From contig JAFSXU010000064.1 in NCBI GenBank assembly GCA_017443895.1, positions 25,313 to 89,312 on the forward strand: DNA of 64,000 nucleotides, in the 5' to 3' direction. This stretch comes from Clostridia bacterium. GTDB taxonomy: Bacteria > Bacillota > Clostridia > UBA1381. Shown in pieces: positions 8,842-16,504 of the stretch (position 1 is the first letter of the stretch; the number at the start of each line of letters is the position of its first letter). The notes below the pieces were generated by a model, which saw only the letters and a list, made by a program, of their open reading frames with translations, searched no databases and was not told the DNA's origin. Position numbers and translations under genes: made by a program.

Positions 8842-10412
8842 TGCCAAAGGTGAGAAAAATTGATGCAACCGTAAACCCTATTACACATATGCCGTCATTT
8901 GAAAACATAAAGCGCAGGGTTGCGGGGTATGCCAGGGTATCGACAGATAGCGATGAACAGTTTACAAGCTATGAGGCACAGGTAGACTATTATACTAATT
9001 ACATAAAATCGAGAGCGGATTGGGAATTTGTCGAGGTCTATACTGACGAGGGGATTTCGGCAACAAACACAAAACATAGAGCCGGATTTAACCGAATGAT
9101 AGAAGATGCTCTTGCCGGTAAGATTGACCTCATAGTTACAAAGTCGGTAAGCCGTTTTGCAAGGAATACGGTTGACAGTCTTGTAACGGTGAGAAAGCTC
9201 AAGGACAAGGGGGTAGAGGTATATTTTGAAAAGGAAAACATATATACGCTCGACTCCAAAGGTGAGCTGCTTATAACAATCATGTCATCGCTTGCACAAG
9301 AGGAGAGCCGGAGTATATCGGAAAATGTAACATGGGGACAAAGGAAAAGATTTGCAGACGGTAAGGTCAGTATGCCGTATAAATGTTTCTTGGGCTATAG
9401 AAGAGGGGAGGACGGTACTCCGGAAATTGTTCCCGAGGAAGCTGAAATTGTGCGAAGGATTTACAGTATGTACCTGCAAGGTAAGGGAGTAGGTTCTATT
9501 GCAAATCAACTTACAAAAGAAAATATTCTGACTCCGGCCGGAAAGAGCAAGTGGGCCACATCAACGGTGCAGAGTATTCTGACAAATGAGAAATATAAAG
9601 GGGATGCACTTTTACAAAAGACATTTACGGTGGATTTTTTGCAGAAGAAGGTTAAGAAAAATGAGGGTGAGGTCCCTAAGTATTATGTCGAACAAAGCCA
9701 TGAGGCTATAATTGATCCGAGAGAATTTGAACTGGTGCAGCAGGAGATTGTGCGGCGGACGGCCATAGGTAAGCGTTACAGCGGGCAAAGCATTTTATCG
9801 GCAAGAATAATATGCGGAGACTGCGGCGGGTTTTACGGTCAGAAGGTCTGGCATTCCACGAGTAAGTATAAAAGAACGGTATGGCAGTGTAATGAGAAAT
9901 TCAGAGGAAAAGAGTGCAGTACACCGCATTATGATGAGGAGGAAATCAAGGAACGCTTTTTAAAAGCATATAACATTCTGGTAAATGATAAGGAAGCATT
10001 ATTGGAGGATTGCAGACTAATACAAAAAGTTCTTTCCGATACGGCGGAGGTTGACAAAAAGATAACTGAGCTTTTCCGTGAATTGGAAATTGTGTCAGAG
10101 CTGATGCAAAAGAGTATAGATGAAAATGCTTACATAGCACAAAGTCAGGCGGATTATAACAAAAGGTACGCCGCCCATGAAGCCAAATATGATGAGCTTG
10201 TTGAAAAGATACGAAGCCTGAGAGATAAGAAAGAAAAACGAAATAGGCAATATAAAGCCATAGAAGCGTTTATGTTCGAAATCATGGAGCGCGAAGAACC
10301 GCTGAATATATTTGACGCGAAGCTCTGGATCGCGACAATAGATACCGTAACGGTGTACCGTGACGGGAGAATGGTATTCAAATTTAAAACAGGAGCGGAA
10401 ATTGAAGCATAA
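8841..10412 (+). CDS. Large serine recombinase/integrase, second of a tandem pair
   Basis: A 523-residue large serine recombinase with the full architecture: catalytic resolvase domain with candidate nucleophile Ser34 in AGYARVSTDSD, VTKSVSRFARNTVDS, a Recombinase domain (about 180-310), a zinc ribbon (IICGDCGGFYG, WQCNEKF) and a coiled-coil segment (about residues 395-475). It ends in a beta tail (TIDTVTVYRDGRMVFKFKTG). It is paralogous to the preceding recombinase and shares a one-base overlap with it. It marks the integrase end of the mobile element. A decayed tail of the same protein type lies at 16300-16467 on the minus strand. Confidence 0.93.
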   Translation: MPKVRKIDATVNPITHMPSFENIKRRVAGYARVSTDSDEQFTSYEAQVDYYTNYIKSRADWEFVEVYTDEGISATNTKHRAGFNRMIEDALAGKIDLIVTKSVSRFARNTVDSLVTVRKLKDKGVEVYFEKENIYTLDSKGELLITIMSSLAQEESRSISENVTWGQRKRFADGKVSMPYKCFLGYRRGEDGTPEIVPEEAEIVRRIYSMYLQGKGVGSIANQLTKENILTPAGKSKWATSTVQSILTNEKYKGDALLQKTFTVDFLQKKVKKNEGEVPKYYVEQSHEAIIDPREFELVQQEIVRRTAIGKRYSGQSILSARIICGDCGGFYGQKVWHSTSKYKRTVWQCNEKFRGKECSTPHYDEEEIKERFLKAYNILVNDKEALLEDCRLIQKVLSDTAEVDKKITELFRELEIVSELMQKSIDENAYIAQSQADYNKRYAAHEAKYDELVEKIRSLRDKKEKRNRQYKAIEAFMFEIMEREEPLNIFDAKLWIATIDTVTVYRDGRMVFKFKTGAEIEA

Positions 10413-10685
10413 GAGTGAAGCCGTGAATTTGTGCAGAGGTACAGATTCAAGGTTTAAACCAGTAATTCCAATTTTAGTGATGAATTAAACTATTTAAGTG
10501 GGATGCATATAGTTTTGAGTTAAATAAATGTTTTATTAATTAAAAACACAATTTATATAGTTAAATGGTTCTGTATTTATAAATGCGAAATGAAATACAA
10601 TTTTTGTTTAATATGCAGCTTGTACTATTAAGAAAAAGATGGTATAATATCGTAAAAGACTATATAGAGAGTGGTGAATATATAA
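10413..10685 (+). promoter_or_regulatory. AT-rich intergenic stretch with the ABC-3C operon promoter
   Basis: A 273-base AT-rich spacer. A strong sigma-A-type promoter is visible: -35 TTGTAC at 10620-10625, a 17-base spacer, and a perfect -10 TATAAT at 10643-10648. The ATG of the nuclease effector follows at 10686 behind GAGAGTGGTGA. The rest is AT-rich without an ORF. As the region directly downstream of the integrase genes it could contain the attachment site, but no repeat proving that was found. Confidence 0.7.
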
Positions 10686-11894
10686 ATGTGTAGTAATTTT
10701 AATATTAAAAACACTCATGTGCCAGATAAAGTATATGCATATATGATACAGGCATTTCATATGCTATATGTCTTAATTAGCTGTCAAAGAGGCGATGTTG
10801 TTAGCATGGAGCTTTTTGACGATCTTGGAGTTAATAGGGAAGAAAATACTGTTGAGGCTATACAAATTAAAAGTGTAACATCTGAAAATAATCCTGTTTC
10901 GAATAAATCGATTGATTTATGGAAAACTCTTTATAATTGGTTGATGGGAGTCAAGAACGAAGAAATACCGCTAGAAAAAACACTATTTACTTTGTTTATT
11001 ACAGTAAATAAGAGTGGTGATGTTGTTAAAGCATTTAATGAGTCTAAAAATAATACTGAAGCATTAAATGCATGGGAAGAAACAAAAGAATTATTTTTTG
11101 ATGGAGACACAATAAAGAAAAAAATCCCAGACGCATATAAAACATATGTTGAAACTTTTTTTGCGGAAGATAACAAAACAATTTCAGTTAAGATTATTGA
11201 AAGTTTTTGTCTTAAAACATGTAAACAGAATTATAGTGATTTTGTAAAAGATGAAGCAAGAAAGCTTCATATTCCATCAGATATTTTTTCTGAAGTTTTT
11301 AAGGCACTATTAGGTTGGATTAATTTGAAAATAGCAGATTGCGTCGAGAGCAAAAAAAACATACTGATAAAATTTGATGATTTTGAAAAAGAATTGTCTG
11401 CGCTTTACAGAGAATATAATCAGAAATATAGCTTGCGCAGTGTAACAGTACAACCGAGTAATGGCAAAATTGAAGAAGAATTATCAGAACGAAAGAAATA
11501 TATAGAACAATTAGAACTTATCGATGCCGAATACGAGGATGTGCTTGAAGCAATAAATGATTTTCTCGTTGCGGCTGGAGATAGAGTAAGATGGGGGCTT
11601 GATGGAAAAGTAAGCGTACAGCAAATTGAAGAGTATGAGCAGTCATTGCTTAGACATTGGAAAAATAAAAAAAGAATTAATGATATTGAATGTGATAAAT
11701 ATGAAGAAAAAACGGCTGGAAAGTATCTATATGCAAAATGCGTTGATAGCAAAGTTGACATGGAGACTTGTTCTGTCCCAGCTTCATTCTATAATGGTTG
11801 TCTACATGCCCTTTCAGATACATTAAAGATTGGTTGGCATCCTAAATATATAGAAATCTTTGAGGAGAAGAATTATAGTGGTAAGTCTAAGTAA
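10686..11894 (+). CDS. ABC-3C system effector with Cap4-like (DUF4297-type) nuclease domain
   Basis: A 402-residue protein, the probable effector of an ABC-three-component conflict system. The N-terminal domain (about residues 14-170) resembles the DUF4297/Cap4 endonuclease group of the PD-(D/E)xK fold: a helix (KVYAYMIQAFHMLYVLI), then SMELFDDLG with Asp45/Asp46, then VEAIQIKS giving the Q-x-K motif (Gln60, Lys62). The middle is helical. The C-terminus carries the segment expected of the ABC-3C C-terminal domain (SFYNGCLHALSDTLKIGWHP, about residues 367-386). The family role is DNA cleavage once licensed by the partner ATPase; that is known for relatives and inferred here. It is first in an operon and overlaps the middle component. 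Confidence 0.75.
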   Translation: MCSNFNIKNTHVPDKVYAYMIQAFHMLYVLISCQRGDVVSMELFDDLGVNREENTVEAIQIKSVTSENNPVSNKSIDLWKTLYNWLMGVKNEEIPLEKTLFTLFITVNKSGDVVKAFNESKNNTEALNAWEETKELFFDGDTIKKKIPDAYKTYVETFFAEDNKTISVKIIESFCLKTCKQNYSDFVKDEARKLHIPSDIFSEVFKALLGWINLKIADCVESKKNILIKFDDFEKELSALYREYNQKYSLRSVTVQPSNGKIEEELSERKKYIEQLELIDAEYEDVLEAINDFLVAAGDRVRWGLDGKVSVQQIEEYEQSLLRHWKNKKRINDIECDKYEEKTAGKYLYAKCVDSKVDMETCSVPASFYNGCLHALSDTLKIGWHPKYIEIFEEKNYSGKSK

Positions 11895-12372
11895 AGAAAT
11901 AAAAAACATTCAAAATCCTGCATTAGGTGGATATTTGCTGTCTATATTCGTGAATGAATACTATGTGAATTCAGATAAGTTTCCACCTTTGCAATTATTA
12001 TTTGTGGTTTATCCTCTAATATATATAAATGATCTGTTTGAAATAATAAACTCTACAAAAAAGCCAACAGGTTTAAGAGGGTGCATGGATAAGTTAAAGG
12101 AAAATAAGAATAATGACATTATACTTCATGTACAGACTGTGGTTTTAAATAATAAAACTCAAATAATGGATTGTATAAGATTCGCCATGCTTAGCGGTTT
12201 TATAAGTGTTGACAAAACAGGAGAAGCTATACCTTTATATGATAGAATTAAAGAAATAAAAATATCTAGTAAAGATATAGAAAAATTACAAAAAGTATCA
12301 AAAAAACTTGGTGTATGGTTTTCTGAATTGAATTTAGTAGAAATATCGCAAATTTTAAAAGTGAGGTTTTAG
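11878..12372 (+). CDS. ABC-3C system middle component (DUF6521/MC3-like)
   Basis: About 164 residues from a GTG at 11878, behind GAGGAG (11861-11866) and overlapping the effector's end by 17 bases. The N-terminus NIQNPALGGYLLSIFVNEYY is the kind of N-P-A-L-G motif seen in the DUF6521 'three component ABC system middle component' family, and LLFVVYPLIYIND fits the same group. These proteins are thought to link the ABC ATPase to the toxic effector, possibly as a wHTH-like adaptor. No catalytic residues are expected. Size and order (effector, middle, ATPase) match the published ABC-3C layout. The exact middle-component class is uncertain. Confidence 0.7.
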   Translation: MVSLSKEIKNIQNPALGGYLLSIFVNEYYVNSDKFPPLQLLFVVYPLIYINDLFEIINSTKKPTGLRGCMDKLKENKNNDIILHVQTVVLNNKTQIMDCIRFAMLSGFISVDKTGEAIPLYDRIKEIKISSKDIEKLQKVSKKLGVWFSELNLVEISQILKVRF

Positions 12373-12375
12373 TAT

Positions 12376-14343
12376 ATGTATTTTCAAATAAAAAAACTAA
12401 TTTTGTGGCCTAAAAAGGAAGATATACCATATAAAGAAATTTCATTTAGGTTAGGCATGGTCAATGTTATAACCGGATCATCTCGGACCGGAAAATCTGC
12501 AATTATTCCCATTGTAGACTATTGTTTGGGTTCAAAAGAATGTGCTATTCCGGTTAATATCATACGAGATTCGTGTAGCTGGTTTGGAGTAATAATCAAG
12601 ACAAAAGATTCTGAAATGTTATTAGCAAGAAGAGAGCCGGGCGAGAGAAAATCTACTGATGATATGATGTTCGTTGTGGATAAAAACATTGATATTCCCG
12701 CACAGCCAGAAAAGAATAATAGCAGAGAACGAGTGTGTAGAACATTAGATGAGATCGCTAAAATAACATTTCAAAGTATCGATGAAGATGAAAATAGTGG
12801 ATTTAATGCGAGACCTTCTTTTAGAGATATGATGGCTTTTAGCTATCAACCACAAAATATAATTGCCAATGCGAACACGTTATTTTATAAAGCTGATACG
12901 ATGGAACATCGGCAAAAACTTATTAACATTTTCCCGTATGTATTAGGTGCAATAGACGGTGAAATACTTAGTAAAAGGAAAAGACTTGAATCGTTAGAAA
13001 AAGAATTAACCAAGAGAGAGAAAGAAATAGAGAATATAAAAAGGGTTTCTGCAAAATGGGATTTTGAAATAAAAGGATGGCTCAAGGCAGCTCAAGGAGT
13101 TGGTTTGCTTGATAAAACAATTAATCTTAAAAACTTAACTTACGATATTTGCTTAGAATATTTAACAGAAGTAAGCGAGAAAAGCATTGATAATATAGAT
13201 GTATCCATAGATGGAATTGAGCTCGTTTCAAAGAATATTAACGAGTTGAGGGAACAAGAACGAGAGATTTCTTATAATTTGGCTATTCTTTCTAGACGAA
13301 AGACCGAAATGATGCAGTTTTATGATAATATATCTGATTATAAGAAGAATCTATCTATACAAAGAGATAGATTAAAAATAGCAGATTGTATTTCAAATAT
13401 GACAAGCGACTTTTCAGTCTGTCCATTTTGTGGTTCTGAGCATAGTAGAAGTGAAGAATTAAATGCTTTAGTAGGAAACTTGAAAGAAATTGAGGATGAG
13501 GCTGAAAATGCTGGTGAGATTCCGGTGGCATTTGAAAGAGAATTTAAAACTGTAGATGGTGAAATCAGAATTTTATCTGATAAACTAAGCGGTATTCAAA
13601 ATAGTTTGAAACTCTTAAGAAGAGAGCAGCAAAGTAAAAAAAGATATGGCTATACATTAGAAGAAATATCAAAGTTTATTGGAAAAGTGCAATATGCAAA
13701 AGAAACATATAAAAATATTTTTGATGATGAAGAGTTGGATAAAAGAATTCAAGCTTTAAAAGAAGAGATTGAGCAATTAAAAAAAGAAGTAAATGAACAT
13801 GAAATAATTCGTAGAATAAACAAGTCTTTAAACGATATTCAAAAAAGAATCATGGAGAAGTTGCCACAATTAGATTTAGAGAATCCATATAATCTGGTTC
13901 AGATGGATTATAAAAATTTGACTTTAAAAATAAACAATAATGGAAGAATGGATTATTTATGGCAAATAGGTAGTGGATCCAATTGGATATCTTATCATCT
14001 GGCAACAATACTTTCTATGCAAGAATTTGCAATAAGTAAAGCAAACTCACCGTTAGCTCAGTTCATAATAATTGATCAACCAAGCCAAGTGTATTTTCCA
14101 AGAAAACTAGCAAATGACGAAGAATATGATATTGATCAGGAACTAGAAGATGAAGATGTTGTTGCGGTTAATAAAATGTTTAAAGTAATGAGTAACGCAA
14201 TTGAAAGCAATGATAAGAATTTGCAAATTATAGTTCTTGAACATGCTGATGAAGAAGTTTGGAAAGGTGTTGAAAATGTACATAAGGTTTGCGAGTGGAG
14301 AGATGGAAATCAAAAATTAATCCCCAGTGAGTGGCTTGAATAA
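12376..14343 (+). CDS. ABC-3C system ATPase (DUF3732-type, SMC/Rad50-like)
   Basis: A 655-residue ABC ATPase. The Walker A GSSRTGKS is at residues 34-41, in the context NVITGSSRTGKSAIIPIVDY that characterises DUF3732 ATPases. A long coiled coil (about 190-480) is interrupted by a zinc-hook-like VCPFCGSEHS (near residue 350). The C-terminal nucleotide-binding half contains QIGSGSNWISYHLATILSMQ (signature-like) and a Walker-B-type FIIIDQPSQVYFP near residue 565. In ABC-3C systems this component is thought to sense or bind nucleic acid and control the effector. It starts three bases after the middle component. No defects are seen. Confidence 0.85.
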   Translation: MYFQIKKLILWPKKEDIPYKEISFRLGMVNVITGSSRTGKSAIIPIVDYCLGSKECAIPVNIIRDSCSWFGVIIKTKDSEMLLARREPGERKSTDDMMFVVDKNIDIPAQPEKNNSRERVCRTLDEIAKITFQSIDEDENSGFNARPSFRDMMAFSYQPQNIIANANTLFYKADTMEHRQKLINIFPYVLGAIDGEILSKRKRLESLEKELTKREKEIENIKRVSAKWDFEIKGWLKAAQGVGLLDKTINLKNLTYDICLEYLTEVSEKSIDNIDVSIDGIELVSKNINELREQEREISYNLAILSRRKTEMMQFYDNISDYKKNLSIQRDRLKIADCISNMTSDFSVCPFCGSEHSRSEELNALVGNLKEIEDEAENAGEIPVAFEREFKTVDGEIRILSDKLSGIQNSLKLLRREQQSKKRYGYTLEEISKFIGKVQYAKETYKNIFDDEELDKRIQALKEEIEQLKKEVNEHEIIRRINKSLNDIQKRIMEKLPQLDLENPYNLVQMDYKNLTLKINNNGRMDYLWQIGSGSNWISYHLATILSMQEFAISKANSPLAQFIIIDQPSQVYFPRKLANDEEYDIDQELEDEDVVAVNKMFKVMSNAIESNDKNLQIIVLEHADEEVWKGVENVHKVCEWRDGNQKLIPSEWLE

Positions 14344-14416
14344 CATTAACTATGAATTATAGCAAAATATTAATAAAGGTATTCAATAAAAGAAGAGAAA
14401 TAAAGGAGTGAAAGTG

Positions 14417-15121
14417 ATGTGGATTTTTAGTTCACCTAAAGACTATTCTGAGATGATTGAAAAAATCTCTAAGACAACTTTTATGGTATCAGTATTAATA
14501 TTGTATTTTCTATCATGCATAAATAATGAATTTGCAGTGTTTTTAAAAACAATTTCCTTTGGAATACAAATGAAGTTTATTAACATAGAATTAAGTTTAT
14601 CTTGTCTTTATATACCATTATTCATTGGCGTTATGGAACATATTTTTAAATTGCATGATAAAATGTCCAACCTTCTACAAATTAGGGCTTCATATGATAA
14701 AAATATTATTGTAAAACAAATGATTGAAAACAGTGGTATAAAATATAAGACTGAGCAACTAACTAAAGAAAAGGTAAAACTTATAATGAATAAGGTTTTT
14801 TACAAGTATACCAGTTCAACAAATCCCCAAATAGATAAGCATTATATTACTCTAGCATTGAATGGATGGTGTTGGTTTTGGATATTACTGGACATAACTG
14901 TTTTAATTACTATTATGCTTGTTGTTTTTACAATATTAAACTGTGTGGCTAAGAATATTATATTATCAATAGCTATTCTTATGATTCTATTGGCGTTTTT
15001 AATTCTTATATACTTTCAGAACAAGAAATATACGCAACTGGAAATTGAAGCTGTTTTTAGTGATGATAATAGAAAGAATGAAATAAAAAAGGAATTAAGG
15101 AATGCATTATATAATAGATAA
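14417..15121 (+). CDS. Membrane protein of unknown function, ABC-3C island
   Basis: About 234 residues from the ATG at 14417, eight bases after GGAG; a GTG at 14408 is possible. No family was recognised. Two hydrophobic segments lie near the N-terminus (about residues 20-38 and 56-78) and two near the C-terminus (about 155-178 and 183-203). The roughly 75-residue loop between the pairs is charged and probably cytoplasmic, and a charged tail follows. It lies 73 bases after the ATPase gene and overlaps the methyltransferase gene by 20 bases. Small helical membrane proteins in defence islands often act as pore-forming effectors, but nothing here proves that. Confidence 0.6.
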   Translation: MWIFSSPKDYSEMIEKISKTTFMVSVLILYFLSCINNEFAVFLKTISFGIQMKFINIELSLSCLYIPLFIGVMEHIFKLHDKMSNLLQIRASYDKNIIVKQMIENSGIKYKTEQLTKEKVKLIMNKVFYKYTSSTNPQIDKHYITLALNGWCWFWILLDITVLITIMLVVFTILNCVAKNIILSIAILMILLAFLILIYFQNKKYTQLEIEAVFSDDNRKNEIKKELRNALYNR

Positions 15122-15746
15122 TAAAGTTATCAAATCTGAATTAGCAGCTAAATCAACCAAACAGACCAATAGCCATATGTTACAAATAATAGATGAACTA
15201 CCTTCAGGATTAACAGTTTTAGACTATGGATGTGGTAAACTTAGATATAGTATTCCATTAGCCTCAAAAGCAAAGACTGTAATTGCTATCGATTCATCAT
15301 TTCAAATAGAAAAGAAACAGATTGTGAATGGCATGAAGATGACTATTCGAGATTATGACCAAAGCAATTTATATGTTTATGATATTAACAGTGAAATATG
15401 GAGAAAACATACATATGATTTAGTGTTTTGTATCAATGTTCTATCAGCTGTTCCGTGTGATATGGAGCGACGAAATATATTGAATAATGCTTATGCGGTT
15501 TTAAAGAATGGAGGATTTGTGCTCATAGCTGTGCAATATCGAAATTCGTATTATAATCAGTATTCTAAGAGAAGTGATACAATAAGATTTCATGATGGCT
15601 GGCTGATAAAAAGAAAAGAAAACATGTATTCATTTTATGGGATTCCTTCTGAAGAAAAAGTGGTTGAGATGTGCATCAATGTAGGATTTAATGAGGTCAA
15701 TACACATAGACTGAACGGTAGTTACTATATAAAAGCATATAAATAA
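15102..15746 (+). CDS. Class I SAM-dependent methyltransferase-like protein
   Basis: A 214-residue Rossmann-type methyltransferase. Motif I is TVLDYGCGKLRYS (about residues 38-50, glycines at G43 and G45). The acidic end of strand 2 is VIAIDSS, and the post-motif strands are YDLVFCINVLSAVP and NAYAVLKNGGFVLIAVQY. No N-P-P-Y motif of N6-adenine DNA methylases is seen, so a small-molecule, protein or RNA target is more likely than DNA. The gene overlaps the membrane-protein gene by 20 bases, so the pair is probably co-translated. Relation to the ABC-3C genes is inferred from same strand and closeness. Confidence 0.75.
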   Translation: MHYIIDNKVIKSELAAKSTKQTNSHMLQIIDELPSGLTVLDYGCGKLRYSIPLASKAKTVIAIDSSFQIEKKQIVNGMKMTIRDYDQSNLYVYDINSEIWRKHTYDLVFCINVLSAVPCDMERRNILNNAYAVLKNGGFVLIAVQYRNSYYNQYSKRSDTIRFHDGWLIKRKENMYSFYGIPSEEKVVEMCINVGFNEVNTHRLNGSYYIKAYK

Positions 15747-16060
15747 AAGAGGGAAGAGTAAGAATACTCTTGATAGTGCACAAGTATGAATAAAACTAAT
15801 AGCTGAGCCTTCGTGTATAATAAAACTTTTATTGTTATATTATCGGGGAAAGACTGAAAACTAAAAACAATACTATAGATAAGAATTAGTTTTTGGGAGA
15901 CTGCGCCCCATTTAAAATGGGGTGCAAATCCTCTTAAGTGGGGTGCATTGTATCAAAGTTGACCGAGGATGCCATAATAGGACAATGGAATTGATACAAT
16001 TTCCGTTGTTCTTTTTTTGCGTAAAAATTGGCTTAACAGTGAGGTTTGCGGGAGTTAGCG
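15747..16060. other. Intergenic end of the defence cargo, with palindromes and a terminator
   Basis: No convincing gene. It holds a perfect 8-bp inverted repeat with a one-base centre, CCCCATTT-A-AAATGGGG (15906-15922), two copies of GGGGTGCA (15919-15926 and 15940-15947), and a perfect 10-bp inverted pair ATTGTATCAA / TTGATACAAT at 15947-15956 and 15991-16000. The latter overlaps the terminator listed separately. Such dense dyad symmetry downstream of cargo genes could mark an element end or recombinase site; this is inference. Confidence 0.5.
15982..16018 (+). terminator. Rho-independent terminator after the defence genes
   Basis: Stem ACAATGGAA (15982-15990) pairs with TTCCGTTGT (16001-16009), with one U-G pair, around a ten-base loop. 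A run of seven T follows (16011-16017). It faces the plus strand and would end transcription from the ABC-3C, membrane-protein and methyltransferase genes. Confidence 0.65.
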
Positions 16061-16200
16061 GTGTCAAGGGTATAGAAAAAATCGGCTAAATAATAGCCTA
16101 CAATCCTAAAAATGTCGCATACCCTTGACACTTTTAGCTATACTCGTGACACTTTAGCCGTACTCGTGACACTTTTCCAAATCTTTCGGTGTCAAGGGTT
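16061..16200. repeat. Cluster of inverted and iteron-like direct repeats
   Basis: The 13-mer GTGTCAAGGGTAT (16061-16073) is perfectly inverted at 16119-16131, and a third direct copy (GTGTCAAGGGTT) lies at 16189-16200. From 16120 there are three consecutive 20- to 21-base units beginning TAC and containing TGACACTTT (16120-16140, 16141-16160, 16161-16180). The second and third units share TACTCGTGACACTTT exactly. The layout resembles iterons or clustered protein-binding sites at a replication origin or transposon end. No replication gene is adjacent. Confidence 0.65.
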
Positions 16201-16299
16201 GTGCAAAAAATGCACAAATTTTCTAAGGTTGCGGTGAAGAGTATTAAGAAAACAAAAGAAAAAATGCCCCACATATGTGAGGCACTTATGGGTTTAATG

Positions 16300-16467
16300 C
16301 TATATTTCTATTTCCGTACCGTCCTTAAACAAAAATGTCATTTTTCCGTTATGGAATACCGTTACCTTATCTATAAGCAGTACCCGGAGCATATCATCCC
16401 ATTCGGATATAACATTATCAGAGTTTTGTAGTTTTTTGATATATAACCTAATCTCGCTGATGCGGTA
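16300..16467 (-). pseudogene. Decayed C-terminal end of a large serine recombinase
   Basis: On the minus strand an open stretch of 55 codons, preceded in frame by a stop, ends at TAG (complement of 16300-16302). It reads ISEWDDMLRVLLIDKVTVFH followed by NGKMTFLFKDGTEIEI. This matches the C-terminal beta tail of large serine recombinases; compare the end of the 8841-10412 protein, IDTVTVYRDGRMVFKFKTGA. The catalytic domain, zinc ribbon and most of the coiled coil are absent, so it is a remnant. A plus-strand frame over the same DNA (from 16189) is judged spurious. Confidence 0.7.
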
Positions 16468-16504
16468 TTAAAATCCCTGCTTTTACATAGAGTAAAGGAT
16501 TTTT

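Noticed and set aside
10413..10685. Possible attachment core next to the integrase genes
   Set aside because: No matching direct repeat was found elsewhere in the window; the other junction is probably outside it or not recognisable by eye.
15102..15746. Methyltransferase as the modification half of a restriction system with the nuclease at 16505
   Set aside because: It lacks DNA-methylase motifs, lies on the opposite strand, and repeats and a terminator separate the two genes.
15906..15947. Repeated GGGGTGCA motifs as a CRISPR-like array
   Set aside because: Only two copies with irregular spacing and no spacers; palindromic, more like a recombination or termination site.
16189..16431. An 80-codon plus-strand frame starting at a GTG in the repeat cluster
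   Set aside because: It lacks a ribosome site, has no recognisable domain, and overlaps the minus-strand recombinase remnant, whose translation is clearly family-like.
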